A stretch of DNA of 6,748 nucleotides from an uncultured Clostridia bacterium (GCA_945910715.1 CAMDZU010000076.1:1-6748), one strand, 5' to 3'. Counted from the stretch's first letter, positions 1-6,128 are shown. The notes: a model not told the origin generated them from the sequence alone. Translations and numbers: made by a program.

Positions 1-524
1 GCGGCGTCGGCTGCGCAATCGCATATCCCTCCGCTAAGGCGCTTCACGAAATGGGCGCAGAGGTTGACGTAATCGCAGGCTTCAGAAATAAGGACATTGT
101 AATCCTTGAAGACGAATTCAAGGCGGTAAGCAATAATCTTTATGTTACCACCGACGACGGAAGCTACGGTGAAAAGGGCTTTGTAACGGACAAGCTTAAA
201 AGCCTTATCGAAGCCGGCAATAAGTACGACCTGGTATTGGCAATCGGCCCCGTGCCTATGATGAAGTTTGTCTGCAAGACAACCGAGCCTTACGGAATCA
301 AGACCCTTGTTTCCCTTAACCCCATTATGATTGACGGTACGGGAATGTGCGGCGGCTGCCGTGTTACCGTTGACGGAAAAATCAAGTTTGCCTGCGTTGA
401 CGGCCCTGATTTTGACGGTCACAAGGTTGATTTTGACGAGCTTATGAAGCGCAACGGCACATACGCCGAAAAGGAAAAGCACAGCAGAGAAAACTGCCGC
501 TTGATGAAGATGGAGGTTAAGTAA
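1..524 (+). CDS. nfnA: NfnA-type FAD/[2Fe-2S] subunit of NADH-dependent ferredoxin:NADP+ oxidoreductase (5' partial)
   Basis: This is the C-terminal 173 residues of a sulfide dehydrogenase/PyrK-like FAD- and NAD-binding protein. The frame is open from base 3 and the true start lies upstream; about 110 residues would be missing if the protein has the usual length of about 280. The first visible residues, GVGCAIAYPSAKAL, are the glycine-rich nucleotide-binding turn of the ferredoxin-reductase fold. Near the C-terminus, IDGTGMCGGCRV plus a later FACVDGPDFDGH supply three cysteines and an aspartate (codon 333-335) where PyrK has a fourth cysteine. An Asp/Cys3 [2Fe-2S] site is described for NfnA. 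The gene sits 2 nt before nfnB, whose ribosome binding site lies inside this gene's end. In Nfn the small subunit oxidises NADH at its FAD as part of a cytoplasmic electron-bifurcating complex linking NADH, NADPH and ferredoxin. A stand-alone glutamate synthase accessory subunit or sulfide dehydrogenase subunit is a less likely reading. Confidence 0.88.
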   Translation, partial: GVGCAIAYPSAKALHEMGAEVDVIAGFRNKDIVILEDEFKAVSNNLYVTTDDGSYGEKGFVTDKLKSLIEAGNKYDLVLAIGPVPMMKFVCKTTEPYGIKTLVSLNPIMIDGTGMCGGCRVTVDGKIKFACVDGPDFDGHKVDFDELMKRNGTYAEKEKHSRENCRLMKMEVK

Positions 525-526
525 TT

Positions 527-1915
527 ATGGCAAATATGAGCCTTGAAAAAGTTAAGATGCCCGAACAGGCGCCTGACGTAAGAAATAAAAACTTCCTTGA
601 GGTTTCAACGGGCTATACCGAGGAAATGGCGGTAGAGGAAGCGACACGCTGCCTTAACTGCAAGAACAAGCCCTGCGTAAGCGGCTGTCCCGTAAACGTA
701 AGAATCCCTGAATTTATCGCAAAGGTTGCGGCAAAGGACTTTGAGGGAGCTTATGATGTTATCACAAGCACAAACGGACTTCCTGCCGTATGCGGACGTG
801 TTTGTCCACAGGAAAACCAGTGCGAGGGCAAGTGCGTAAGAGGTATCAAGGGCGAGCCTGTCGGTATCGGCCGCCTTGAGCGCTTCTGCGCAGACTACCA
901 CAACGCAAACAACACAAAGAAGGCTGAAAAGGTACCTTCAAACGGCAAGAAGGTAGCTGTTATCGGCGCAGGTCCGTCCGGTCTTACCTGCGCAGGCGAC
1001 CTTGCAAAGAAGGGCTACGAGGTAACAATTTTTGAAGCGTTCCATACAGCAGGCGGCGTTCTTGTTTACGGTATTCCCGAATTCAGACTGCCAAAGGCTA
1101 TTGTTAAAAAGGAAATCGACAACCTTAAGGATATGGGTGTTGAAATCAAGACAAATATGGTTATCGGCAAGGTACTTTCCATTGACGAGTTGTTTGAAAT
1201 GGGCTATGAAGCCTGCTTTGTAGGCTCGGGCGCAGGTCTGCCATCCTTTATGGGTATCGAGGGCGAGGCTCATGTAGGCGTTTATTCCGCTAACGAATAC
1301 CTTACAAGAACAAACCTTATGAAGGCTTATCTTGACGAGTACGATACACCTATTATAAAGAGCAAGTCTGTGGCTGTTGTAGGCGGCGGCAACGTTGCAA
1401 TGGACGCAGCTCGCTGCGCAAAGCGCCTTGGGGCTGACAATGTTTACATAGTTTACAGACGTGGACTTGAGGAAATGCCTGCCCGTAAGGAAGAAATCCA
1501 TCACGCTATGGAAGAGGGAATCGTCTTCAAGAATCTTACTAACCCCGTTAAGATTTTAGGTGATGAAACAGGCAGAGTACGCTCAATGGAATGTGTTGAA
1601 ATGGAGCTTGGCGAGCCTGATGCAAGCGGCCGCCGCAGACCTATTGAAAAGGTCGGCAGCAACTTTGAGCTTGAGGTTGACACCGTTATTATGGCAATCG
1701 GCACATCGCCAAACCCACTTATCAGAACAACAACAAAGGGTCTTGAAGCAAACAAGAAAGGCTGTCTTATCGTCAACGAGGATACAATGCAGACCACCCG
1801 TGAGGGCGTTTATGCAGGCGGCGACGCTGTAACAGGCGCAGCAACCGTTATTCTTGCAATGGGCGCAGGAAAACAGGCTGCAAAGAGCATTGACGAGTAT
1901 CTTTCAAACAAGTGA
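527..1915 (+). CDS. nfnB: NfnB / GltD-like NADPH- and ferredoxin-linked flavoprotein subunit
   Basis: The 462-residue protein has the usual length for the GltA/NfnB family and begins at an ATG 10 nt after GGAGG (512-516). The N-terminal domain carries two [4Fe-4S] motifs: Cys42, 45, 50 and 54 in a CxxCxxxxCxxxCP pattern, then Cys89, 93, 99 and 103 in CGRVCPQENQCEGKC. Glu118, in the GRLERF stretch, falls where dihydropyrimidine dehydrogenase uses a glutamine ligand and fits the Glu ligand known for the cluster near the flavin in Nfn. An FAD Rossmann motif GAGPSG is at 147-152, and an NADP-binding GGGNVAMDAAR at 286-296 with VYRR at 309-312. The C-terminal FAD motif GVYAGGDAVTGAATVI starts near 427. 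In Nfn this subunit bifurcates electrons from NADPH to ferredoxin and, through NfnA, to NAD+, or runs in reverse. Similar proteins are often annotated as glutamate synthase small subunit. The adjacent nfnA and the absence of a large glutamate synthase subunit here favour NfnB. Confidence 0.92.
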   Translation: MANMSLEKVKMPEQAPDVRNKNFLEVSTGYTEEMAVEEATRCLNCKNKPCVSGCPVNVRIPEFIAKVAAKDFEGAYDVITSTNGLPAVCGRVCPQENQCEGKCVRGIKGEPVGIGRLERFCADYHNANNTKKAEKVPSNGKKVAVIGAGPSGLTCAGDLAKKGYEVTIFEAFHTAGGVLVYGIPEFRLPKAIVKKEIDNLKDMGVEIKTNMVIGKVLSIDELFEMGYEACFVGSGAGLPSFMGIEGEAHVGVYSANEYLTRTNLMKAYLDEYDTPIIKSKSVAVVGGGNVAMDAARCAKRLGADNVYIVYRRGLEEMPARKEEIHHAMEEGIVFKNLTNPVKILGDETGRVRSMECVEMELGEPDASGRRRPIEKVGSNFELEVDTVIMAIGTSPNPLIRTTTKGLEANKKGCLIVNEDTMQTTREGVYAGGDAVTGAATVILAMGAGKQAAKSIDEYLSNK

Positions 1916-1933
1916 TTCAGTTATGAATAACCG

Positions 1934-1965
1934 CTCCCATCGTGAAAACGGTGGGAGATTCTTTA
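1934..1965 (+). terminator. Probable intrinsic terminator of nfnAB
   Basis: CTCCCATCGT (1934-1943) pairs with ACGGTGGGAG (1948-1957), giving ten base pairs with one G-T wobble closed by a GAAA tetraloop. It lies 19 nt after the nfnB stop. The tail ATTCTTTATA is only moderately T-rich, so termination may be partial. Confidence 0.7.
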
Positions 1966-1992
1966 TATGACCAAGTTTTGTTGTATAAGGTC

Positions 1993-2021
1993 TTTATTTT
2001 TGCCGTAAAATATGATATACT
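1993..2021 (+). promoter_or_regulatory. Putative extended -10 promoter for the hydrolase-rimM-trmD unit
   Basis: TATACT at 2016-2021 is a good -10 box. TG at 2013-2014 one base upstream makes it an extended -10. With a 17-nt spacer the -35 would be the poor TTTATT at 1993-1998, and the extended -10 could compensate. Transcription would begin near 2028, just before the ribosome binding site. Confidence 0.5.
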
Positions 2022-2032
2022 ATAACAAATGC

Positions 2033-2037
2033 GGAGG
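2033..2037 (+). promoter_or_regulatory. Ribosome binding site fixing the hydrolase start
   Basis: GGAGG (continuing GGAGGT) stands four bases before ATG 2042. The upstream in-frame ATG at 2012 lies inside the -10 region and has no such site, so 2042 is the chosen start. The spacing is on the short side. Confidence 0.75.
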
Positions 2038-2041
2038 TATT

Positions 2042-2965
2042 ATGGAAGTTTTTTCAGGTACTTACAAAAGCTCCGACGGCAGGAGCAACGTTGTATTTTA
2101 CGAGTTTGTTCCCGATACAATACCGAGAGCCATACTCCAGATAAGCCACGGAATGTGCGAGCATATTGGCAGATACAGACGCTTTGCGGAATTTCTCACA
2201 AAGCAGGGTATTCTTGTCTGCGGCAACGACCACCTGGGTCACGGCAAAACCGCAAAAACTCCTGCGGATTTAGGCTTTTTCGGGGAGAAAAACGGCTGGC
2301 GGTTTCTTATCCGTGACGTTAAGCAGCTTACGGAAATAATGAAGTCCAAATACAAGAATATTCCGCTGTTTCTTCTTGGGCACAGCATGGGCAGCTTTGT
2401 GGCAAGAGCCTGTTTGAGCTGGTACAGCGACCTTGTAAACGGCGTTATTCTTCTTGGCACAAGCGGCGGAGTTGCGGCAAAAAGCACGGCTGCGGCAATA
2501 ACCAACCTGATGTGCGCAATGCACGGAATCCGCTTCCGCAGCAGCGCTGTAACAAAGCTTGCCACCGAAACCTTTACCCTGAAGGTAAGCGGAAAAAAGT
2601 CGGATATGGACTGGCTCACCCGTGACCGAAAGGTAATCGAGGGCTATCAGCGGGATAAAACAGCCAGCTTCATTTTTACCGCAAAGGCATATAATGATAT
2701 GATAACCCTGCTGAACACCGTTTCCGCCAAGGACTGGGCGGACAGCGTTCCCGAAAATATGCCCATACTGATTATGAGCGGAGATATGGACCCTGTGGGC
2801 GAGTACGGCAAAGGAGTATATAAGGTGTACAAGCGGCTGAAAAATGCAGGAGTAAAGGACGTTACGCTGAGGCTGTACAAGGGAGCAAGGCATGAACTGC
2901 TCCACGAGCTTAACAGAGGAGAAGTTTTCACCCATATTTACGATTGGCTGGAGGCGCATATCTAA
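2042..2965 (+). CDS. Alpha/beta hydrolase, monoacylglycerol lipase / lysophospholipase-like
   Basis: The 307-residue protein belongs to the Hydrolase_4 (monoacylglycerol lipase, PldB-like) group of serine hydrolases. The visible signature is SHGMCEHIGRY (35-45) for the oxyanion region and NDHLGHGKT (62-70). The nucleophile elbow GHSMGS (113-118) has Ser115 as nucleophile. The acid is probably Asp250 in SGDMDPVG, and the base is His284 in GARHELLHE. The triad is therefore complete and the length is normal for the family. There is no signal peptide or membrane segment, so it should be cytoplasmic. The likely reaction is ester hydrolysis of monoacylglycerols or lysophospholipids, but the substrate cannot be read from the sequence. 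It has its own promoter and ends 28 nt before rimM, which suggests co-transcription. The link with RNA-modifying genes is probably positional, not functional. Confidence 0.88.
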   Translation: MEVFSGTYKSSDGRSNVVFYEFVPDTIPRAILQISHGMCEHIGRYRRFAEFLTKQGILVCGNDHLGHGKTAKTPADLGFFGEKNGWRFLIRDVKQLTEIMKSKYKNIPLFLLGHSMGSFVARACLSWYSDLVNGVILLGTSGGVAAKSTAAAITNLMCAMHGIRFRSSAVTKLATETFTLKVSGKKSDMDWLTRDRKVIEGYQRDKTASFIFTAKAYNDMITLLNTVSAKDWADSVPENMPILIMSGDMDPVGEYGKGVYKVYKRLKNAGVKDVTLRLYKGARHELLHELNRGEVFTHIYDWLEAHI

Positions 2966-2993
2966 GGCAATTTTATTCCGAAAGGATTTTACT

Positions 2994-3527
2994 ATGATAA
3001 AAAGATTTCTTGAAATAGGCAAAATTACGAAAACACAAGGCTTGAAGGGCGAGGTCAGAGTGCAGTTTTTCTGCGACGACGCCGATGTAATAGGCGATTT
3101 TGAAACGCTGTATCTTAATAAGGGAGAAACGCCTGTTGAGGTGGAATATTGCAGACCGCTGAAAAACGACGTGGTTGTAATGAAATTCGAGGGCGTTGAC
3201 ATTATAGAGGAAGCGCAGAAATATATCGGCAAAATGCTGTATATGGACCGTGAGGACGTGGAGCTTCCCGAGGACACCTGGTTTATTCAGGATTTAATCG
3301 GTCTTGACGTAATCGACGCTGACAGCGGCAGAGTTTACGGCAAGGTTGATGATGTGCTCCAGAACGGCCCTACCGATGTTTACTCAATAAAAACTCCCGA
3401 GGGAAAAACGCTGATGTTCCCCTCAATTCCCGAGGTGCTTCTTGAAACGGACGTAGAGGGCGGAAAGCTGGTTATAAGACCATTGCCAAATCTGTTTGAG
3501 CTTGACGGTGAAAAAGATGAGGATTGA
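2994..3527 (+). CDS. rimM: Ribosome maturation factor RimM
   Basis: The 177-residue protein acts in the cytoplasm in maturation of the 30S subunit, binding ribosomal protein S19 and the 30S head region in the family. The N-terminal RimM domain shows IGKITKTQGLKGEVRV (8-23) and runs to about residue 85. The C-terminal PRC-barrel domain opens with WFIQDLIGLDV (96-106) and includes GKVDDVLQNGPTDVYSI. It ends with LMFPSIPEVLLETDV and LPNLFE, which match the family's usual closing motifs. The ATG at 2994 is preceded by AAAGGA (2981-2986) at a spacing of 7 nt. The longer in-frame start at 2892 would lie inside the hydrolase gene and is rejected. The stop overlaps the start of trmD by 11 nt, as expected for a translationally coupled rimM-trmD pair. 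Confidence 0.95.
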   Translation: MIKRFLEIGKITKTQGLKGEVRVQFFCDDADVIGDFETLYLNKGETPVEVEYCRPLKNDVVVMKFEGVDIIEEAQKYIGKMLYMDREDVELPEDTWFIQDLIGLDVIDADSGRVYGKVDDVLQNGPTDVYSIKTPEGKTLMFPSIPEVLLETDVEGGKLVIRPLPNLFELDGEKDED

Positions 3528-4236
3528 TATTGCAACCCTGTTTCCCGATATGTGTGAGGCTGTGCTAAGCGAAAGCATTATCGGCAGAGCGAGAAAAGCA
3601 GGACACATTGAAATTCATTGTCACAACATAAGGAATTACACCCTCGACAAGCACAAGCGTGTCGATGACAAGGCTTACGGCGGCGGCACGGGAATGGTAA
3701 TGCAGCCTCAGCCAATACATTCGTGCATAATGCACATAAAGGAGGAGCTTGGTGAAACGGAAAAAGCCCCTCGGCTTATTTATCTGTCGCCACAGGGACG
3801 GGTGCTTACTCAGCAGGTGGTAAAGGAGCTTGCGGCGGAAAGCAATCTGATTCTGCTTTGCGGCCATTACGAGGGCGTTGACCAGCGTGTTCTTGACGAG
3901 CTGGAGTTTGAGGAAATTTCAGTGGGGGATTTCGTTGTAACGGGAGGAGAATTGCCTGCCCTTATGCTGACGGACGCAGTTGCAAGAATGCAGCAGGGCG
4001 TTCTTCCCAACGAGGACGCATATTCCATTGAAAGCCATTACAACGGGCTTCTTGAGCACCCACAATATTCCCGTCCCGAAGAATGGATGGGCAGGAGAGT
4101 GCCCGAGGTGCTTTTGTCGGGACATCATGCCAATATAAAAAAGTGGCAGGAGGAAATGGCTCTTGAAATTACCGCAAAAAAGCGCCCCGATTTGTTGAAA
4201 AAACAACAGCTCATATCCGATATGTCCTCAGATTGA
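3517..4236 (+). CDS. trmD: tRNA (guanine-N1)-methyltransferase TrmD
   Basis: The 239-residue SPOUT methyltransferase makes m1G37 in tRNAs using S-adenosylmethionine, preventing +1 frameshifts. The start MRIDIATLFPDMC is typical of the family. The signatures are DKAYGGGTGMVM (51-62), LCGHYEGVDQRVL (114-126), and ISVGDFVVTGGELPA (134-148). Further on are HPQYSRPEEW (181-190) and VPEVLLSGHHANI (195-207). The SPOUT knot residues and the arginine of AVARMQQG (Arg157, equivalent to E. coli Arg154) are present. By my alignment the position of the catalytic E. coli Asp169 is a glutamate here (Glu172, SIESHYNGLL). The ATG at 3517 lies inside the end of rimM and has no strong ribosome binding site, so translation is probably coupled. 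No clear intrinsic terminator follows in 4237-4398. Confidence 0.95.
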   Translation: MRIDIATLFPDMCEAVLSESIIGRARKAGHIEIHCHNIRNYTLDKHKRVDDKAYGGGTGMVMQPQPIHSCIMHIKEELGETEKAPRLIYLSPQGRVLTQQVVKELAAESNLILLCGHYEGVDQRVLDELEFEEISVGDFVVTGGELPALMLTDAVARMQQGVLPNEDAYSIESHYNGLLEHPQYSRPEEWMGRRVPEVLLSGHHANIKKWQEEMALEITAKKRPDLLKKQQLISDMSSD

Positions 4237-4398
4237 TTAAAATTCCCCGTTTTGTGGATGTTGAAAACTTATGTTTATTGTGAATATGTTATTTAAAACA
4301 TTTTGTCTATTTTCGCCAAACAATTACGAAAAATGCACATTGTAATGAACGTAAATTGAAAATTATCCGAATTAAAGCATAAAATCAAAAAAAGTCGG

Positions 4399-4427
4399 TT
4401 GACTTAAATTAAGATAAAGGATATACT
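4399..4427 (+). promoter_or_regulatory. Strong sigma-A promoter of the HPr gene
   Basis: TTGACT (4399-4404) and TATACT (4422-4427) are each one base from consensus and are separated by exactly 17 nt. Transcription would start near 4434, giving a leader of about 50 nt to the ATG at 4487. The flanking stretch 4237-4398 is very AT-rich and shows no gene or clear hairpin. Confidence 0.88.
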
Positions 4428-4486
4428 ATATGTAGCGTAAATGAAACAATACCTTACAATGAGAATTTTTATGGAGGAATGAGTTC

Positions 4487-4750
4487 ATGTTTGTTAAAGA
4501 AGTAGAAGTTAAGAATCAGGTTGGCTTACACGCAAGACCTGCAACATTCTTTATCCAGAAGGCAAACGAATACAAGTCTTCAATCTGGGTTGAAAAGGAA
4601 GAGCGCAGAGTTAACGCTAAGAGCCTTTTAGGTATCCTTTCTCTCGGTATCGTAGGCGGTACAACAATCCGTATCATCGCTGACGGTACAGACGAGCAGC
4701 TTGCTGTTGACGGCTTAGTTAAGCTGGTTGAAAGCGGATTTGCTGAATAA
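4487..4750 (+). CDS. ptsH: Phosphocarrier protein HPr
   Basis: The 87-residue protein has the usual HPr length. His15 in QVGLHARPATF is the residue phosphorylated by enzyme I with phosphoenolpyruvate, which then passes phosphate to sugar-specific IIA domains of the phosphotransferase system. Ser46 in VNAKSLLGILSLG is the regulatory site of HPr kinase/phosphorylase in Firmicutes and is conserved, so a role in catabolite repression through CcpA is plausible. Presence of His15 argues against the paralogue Crh. The start follows GGAGG (4473-4477) at a spacing of 9 nt. The gene stands alone: enzyme I is not next to it, unlike the ptsHI operons of many Bacilli. A near-consensus promoter precedes it and a long hairpin with a T-run follows, so it is likely a highly expressed single-gene transcript. 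Confidence 0.95.
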   Translation: MFVKEVEVKNQVGLHARPATFFIQKANEYKSSIWVEKEERRVNAKSLLGILSLGIVGGTTIRIIADGTDEQLAVDGLVKLVESGFAE

Positions 4751-4768
4751 TTCAAACAGTAAGAGATT

Positions 4769-4895
4769 GACCGCTTACAAGGCGTGCCGCCCTTGGCAGT
4801 TTCGCCGAGCCATTCCCTTAGCTATAAAGGGAGGCTTGCTCGGCAAGTGAAAACTGCTTTTCGGCATACCTGAAATGTGAGCGGTCTGTTTTTTT
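4769..4895 (+). repeat. Long imperfect palindrome (MITE-like) ending in a T-run; probable terminator of ptsH
   Basis: Five stacked helices can be paired by eye. They are 4769-4779 with 4876-4886 (11 bp, one wobble), 4780-4789 with 4862-4871 (one mismatch and one wobble), and 4796-4802 with 4851-4857. The inner two are 4804-4810 with 4838-4844 and 4814-4819 with 4827-4832, closed by an AGCTATA loop. TGTTTTTTT (4887-4895) follows at once, while AAGAGA (4761-4766) lies on the other side, as in a bidirectional terminator. The arms are far longer than a normal terminator needs. This suggests a palindromic interspersed element that has come to serve as the end of ptsH transcription. No coding potential is apparent inside. 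Confidence 0.8.
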
Positions 4896-4938
4896 GAAAT
4901 GCTGCGGAGATGATAAAGTAGATGTTAAAGGAGAAAAT

Positions 4939-5649
4939 ATGAACATTTTAAAGAAAATTTCCGCTTCGGCTGCGGCGCTGTTATTGTGCGCCGTGACGCT
5001 TTCGGGCTGTTCGGAAGGCTCAAGGTTTGAGGGCTGCGACGAAATCAACGCAGCGAAAAGCCTTTATGAAAACGTGAACAGCGGTCATGTAAAGGTCGTT
5101 GACAATATCACGGGGCTTATCACACAGGATTTCACCTTTATGTATGACGATTCGGACGTGCTGATTTACTCCTATAGGGGAACGGACGGAGAGATTGTTT
5201 TTTACGAATACGGCAACGGCTCCGAGATAAACTACTGTTACGCAGACGATAAGGAGTGGAGCGTTATTACACAAGGCTCGGAGGATTTTTACAACTACAC
5301 CCGAACCAATAAGCACGCCTTTACCTCTCAGTCGGTTATTTCCCTTAACGAAAGCAGCATTATCGGCACAACCGTCAAGGCAGCCGACGACGGCGGCAAA
5401 ATCGTCACCGTTGAATACGACGTGGCAAGGCTCAATCAGAATGCAGGCAGTCAGATGGACGCAATAGGCAGCTTTGCCGACTTCAAGGCTGAAATAACGC
5501 TTAACAGCGAGGGCTATGTGACTGTAATGCACCAGTGGGGCGAGGTTGTGGGAGAAGGAACCAATGTTGACCTTGACTATACCACCACCTTTACGGAGCT
5601 TAACAATGTTTCCGAGGTAACAAGACCTGTTCCCGAGTGGGAAAAATAA
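4939..5649 (+). CDS. Putative lipoprotein of unknown function
   Basis: The 236-residue precursor starts with a lipoprotein signal peptide: Lys5 and Lys6, a hydrophobic stretch AAALLLCAVTL, then the lipobox LSGC with Cys24 as the lipidated residue. The mature protein should be anchored on the outer face of the cytoplasmic membrane. It contains no motif I recognise. It is acidic and rich in alternating hydrophobic and polar residues typical of beta strands, for example VLIYSYRGTDGEIVFYEYG (74-92) and FKAEITLNSEGYVTVMHQWG (182-201). Two cysteines remain in the mature part (Cys33 and Cys100) and could form a disulfide. The pattern loosely recalls LolA/LppX-like beta-sheet lipoproteins, but that is a guess. 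The start is fixed by AAAGGAG (4927-4933) five bases before ATG 4939 and by the signal peptide. An earlier in-frame ATG at 4894 lies in the T-run of the preceding hairpin. No convincing own promoter is visible, so expression may depend on readthrough. Confidence 0.75.
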   Translation: MNILKKISASAAALLLCAVTLSGCSEGSRFEGCDEINAAKSLYENVNSGHVKVVDNITGLITQDFTFMYDDSDVLIYSYRGTDGEIVFYEYGNGSEINYCYADDKEWSVITQGSEDFYNYTRTNKHAFTSQSVISLNESSIIGTTVKAADDGGKIVTVEYDVARLNQNAGSQMDAIGSFADFKAEITLNSEGYVTVMHQWGEVVGEGTNVDLDYTTTFTELNNVSEVTRPVPEWEK

Positions 5650-5681
5650 ACGCTTATATTATAATAGTATAGCAAATTTTC

Positions 5682-5703
5682 TCACAGCACAGAGTTGTTG
5701 TGA
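5682..5703. repeat. Short hairpin after the lipoprotein gene
   Basis: TCACAGCA (5682-5689) pairs with TGTTGTGA (5696-5703), eight base pairs with one G-T wobble and a 6-nt loop. The next bases are A-rich rather than T-rich, so it does not meet the usual form of an intrinsic terminator. It could stabilise the mRNA end or mean nothing. Confidence 0.4.
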
Positions 5704-5726
5704 AAATAAACAAAAAAATATAAAAA

Positions 5727-5791
5727 TTACCGCAATTATTCTACATAAAATTTTTGCAGAAAAATGCAAAAAAGTATTGTAATTGCGGTAA
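5727..5791. repeat. Nested inverted repeat overlapping the S10 promoter
   Basis: TTACCGCAATTA (5727-5738) and TAATTGCGGTAA (5780-5791) form a perfect 12-bp inverted repeat with 41 nt between. Inside, TTTTTGCA (5751-5758) and TGCAAAAA (5765-5772) form a second perfect 8-bp repeat with a 6-nt loop. The two centres nearly coincide (about 5759 and 5761.5). The right outer arm covers the last three bases of the -35 box and part of the spacer of the downstream promoter. It could be a bipartite operator, a cruciform-forming site, an end-of-transcript hairpin for the lipoprotein gene, or a small palindromic element. Confidence 0.75.
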
Positions 5792-5805
5792 ACTTATAGT
5801 ATAAT
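5777..5805 (+). promoter_or_regulatory. Promoter of the S10 ribosomal protein operon
   Basis: TTGTAA (5777-5782) and a perfect TATAAT (5800-5805) are separated by 17 nt. The predicted start near 5812 leaves a leader of about 330 nt before the rpsJ start codon. Confidence 0.82.
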
Positions 5806-5933
5806 TATTAAGCACGCTGCGAAGATATGCGATGAAGTTAAAGGTTGCAAGCATTACGCTTGGTAATTTTAACTGAGTATGTCCGGTTTGAAATCGGGCG
5901 AAAGGTAATTTACATCACCGTCTGCGCTGCATT

Positions 5934-5959
5934 GTCCTGTTAAGCAGTCCTGTTAAACA
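5934..5959 (+). repeat. Tandem duplication of a 13-nt unit inside the S10 leader
   Basis: GTCCTGTTAAGCA (5934-5946) is followed directly by GTCCTGTTAAACA (5947-5959), 12 of 13 bases identical. Each copy offers the same CCTGT for pairing, so the copies could compete for ACAGG at 6008-6012 or ACGGG at 5959-5963. Confidence 0.7.
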
Positions 5960-6128
5960 CGGGAAGGACTTGCTTGTAGTGAATACCCCCATGTATGTTT
6001 ATATGGGACAGGCTGATATGGCATAATGCGGAACACACGGCATAGTGTATTTTACTATCACTGAAAATCAAGCGGTTTTCAGTGCTTTCCGAAAGCCCGC
6101 ACACCACAACTGATGTGCAAATCTTTAG

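Noticed and set aside
938..1504. Minus-strand open frame within nfnB
   Set aside because: It is a codon-usage shadow of a clear NfnB gene and its product resembles no family.
2012..2041. Upstream ATG for the hydrolase
   Set aside because: It overlaps the -10 box and has no ribosome binding site; ATG 2042 follows GGAGG.
2892..2993. Upstream in-frame ATG for rimM
   Set aside because: It is inside the hydrolase gene, the added residues are not RimM-like, and ATG 2994 has a proper ribosome binding site.
2270..3277. Long open frame on the minus strand (335 codons) across the hydrolase and rimM genes
   Set aside because: It lies antisense to two well-recognised proteins, its translation is rich in Cys, Ser and His with no domain, and it has no clear ribosome binding site.
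4253..4261. DnaA-box-like TGTGGATGT in the AT-rich gap after trmD
   Set aside because: It is a single imperfect match (7 of 9) without further boxes or origin genes nearby, so no origin is claimed.
4894..4922. Promoter for the lipoprotein gene starting at TTGAAA (4894-4899)
   Set aside because: No -10-like hexamer lies at 16-18 nt; the nearest candidate is only about 12 nt away.
4818..5048. Minus-strand open frame through the palindrome
   Set aside because: Its 3' end runs through the hairpin arm and its start lies inside the lipoprotein gene; no homology is apparent.
5020..5532. Minus-strand open frame opposite the lipoprotein gene
   Set aside because: The + strand frame has a signal peptide, lipobox and ribosome binding site; the antisense product shows nothing recognisable.
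6059..6096. Nine-bp perfect hairpin near rpsJ as an attenuator terminator
   Set aside because: It is followed by CTTTCCGAAAG, not a T-run, so it lacks the form of an intrinsic terminator.
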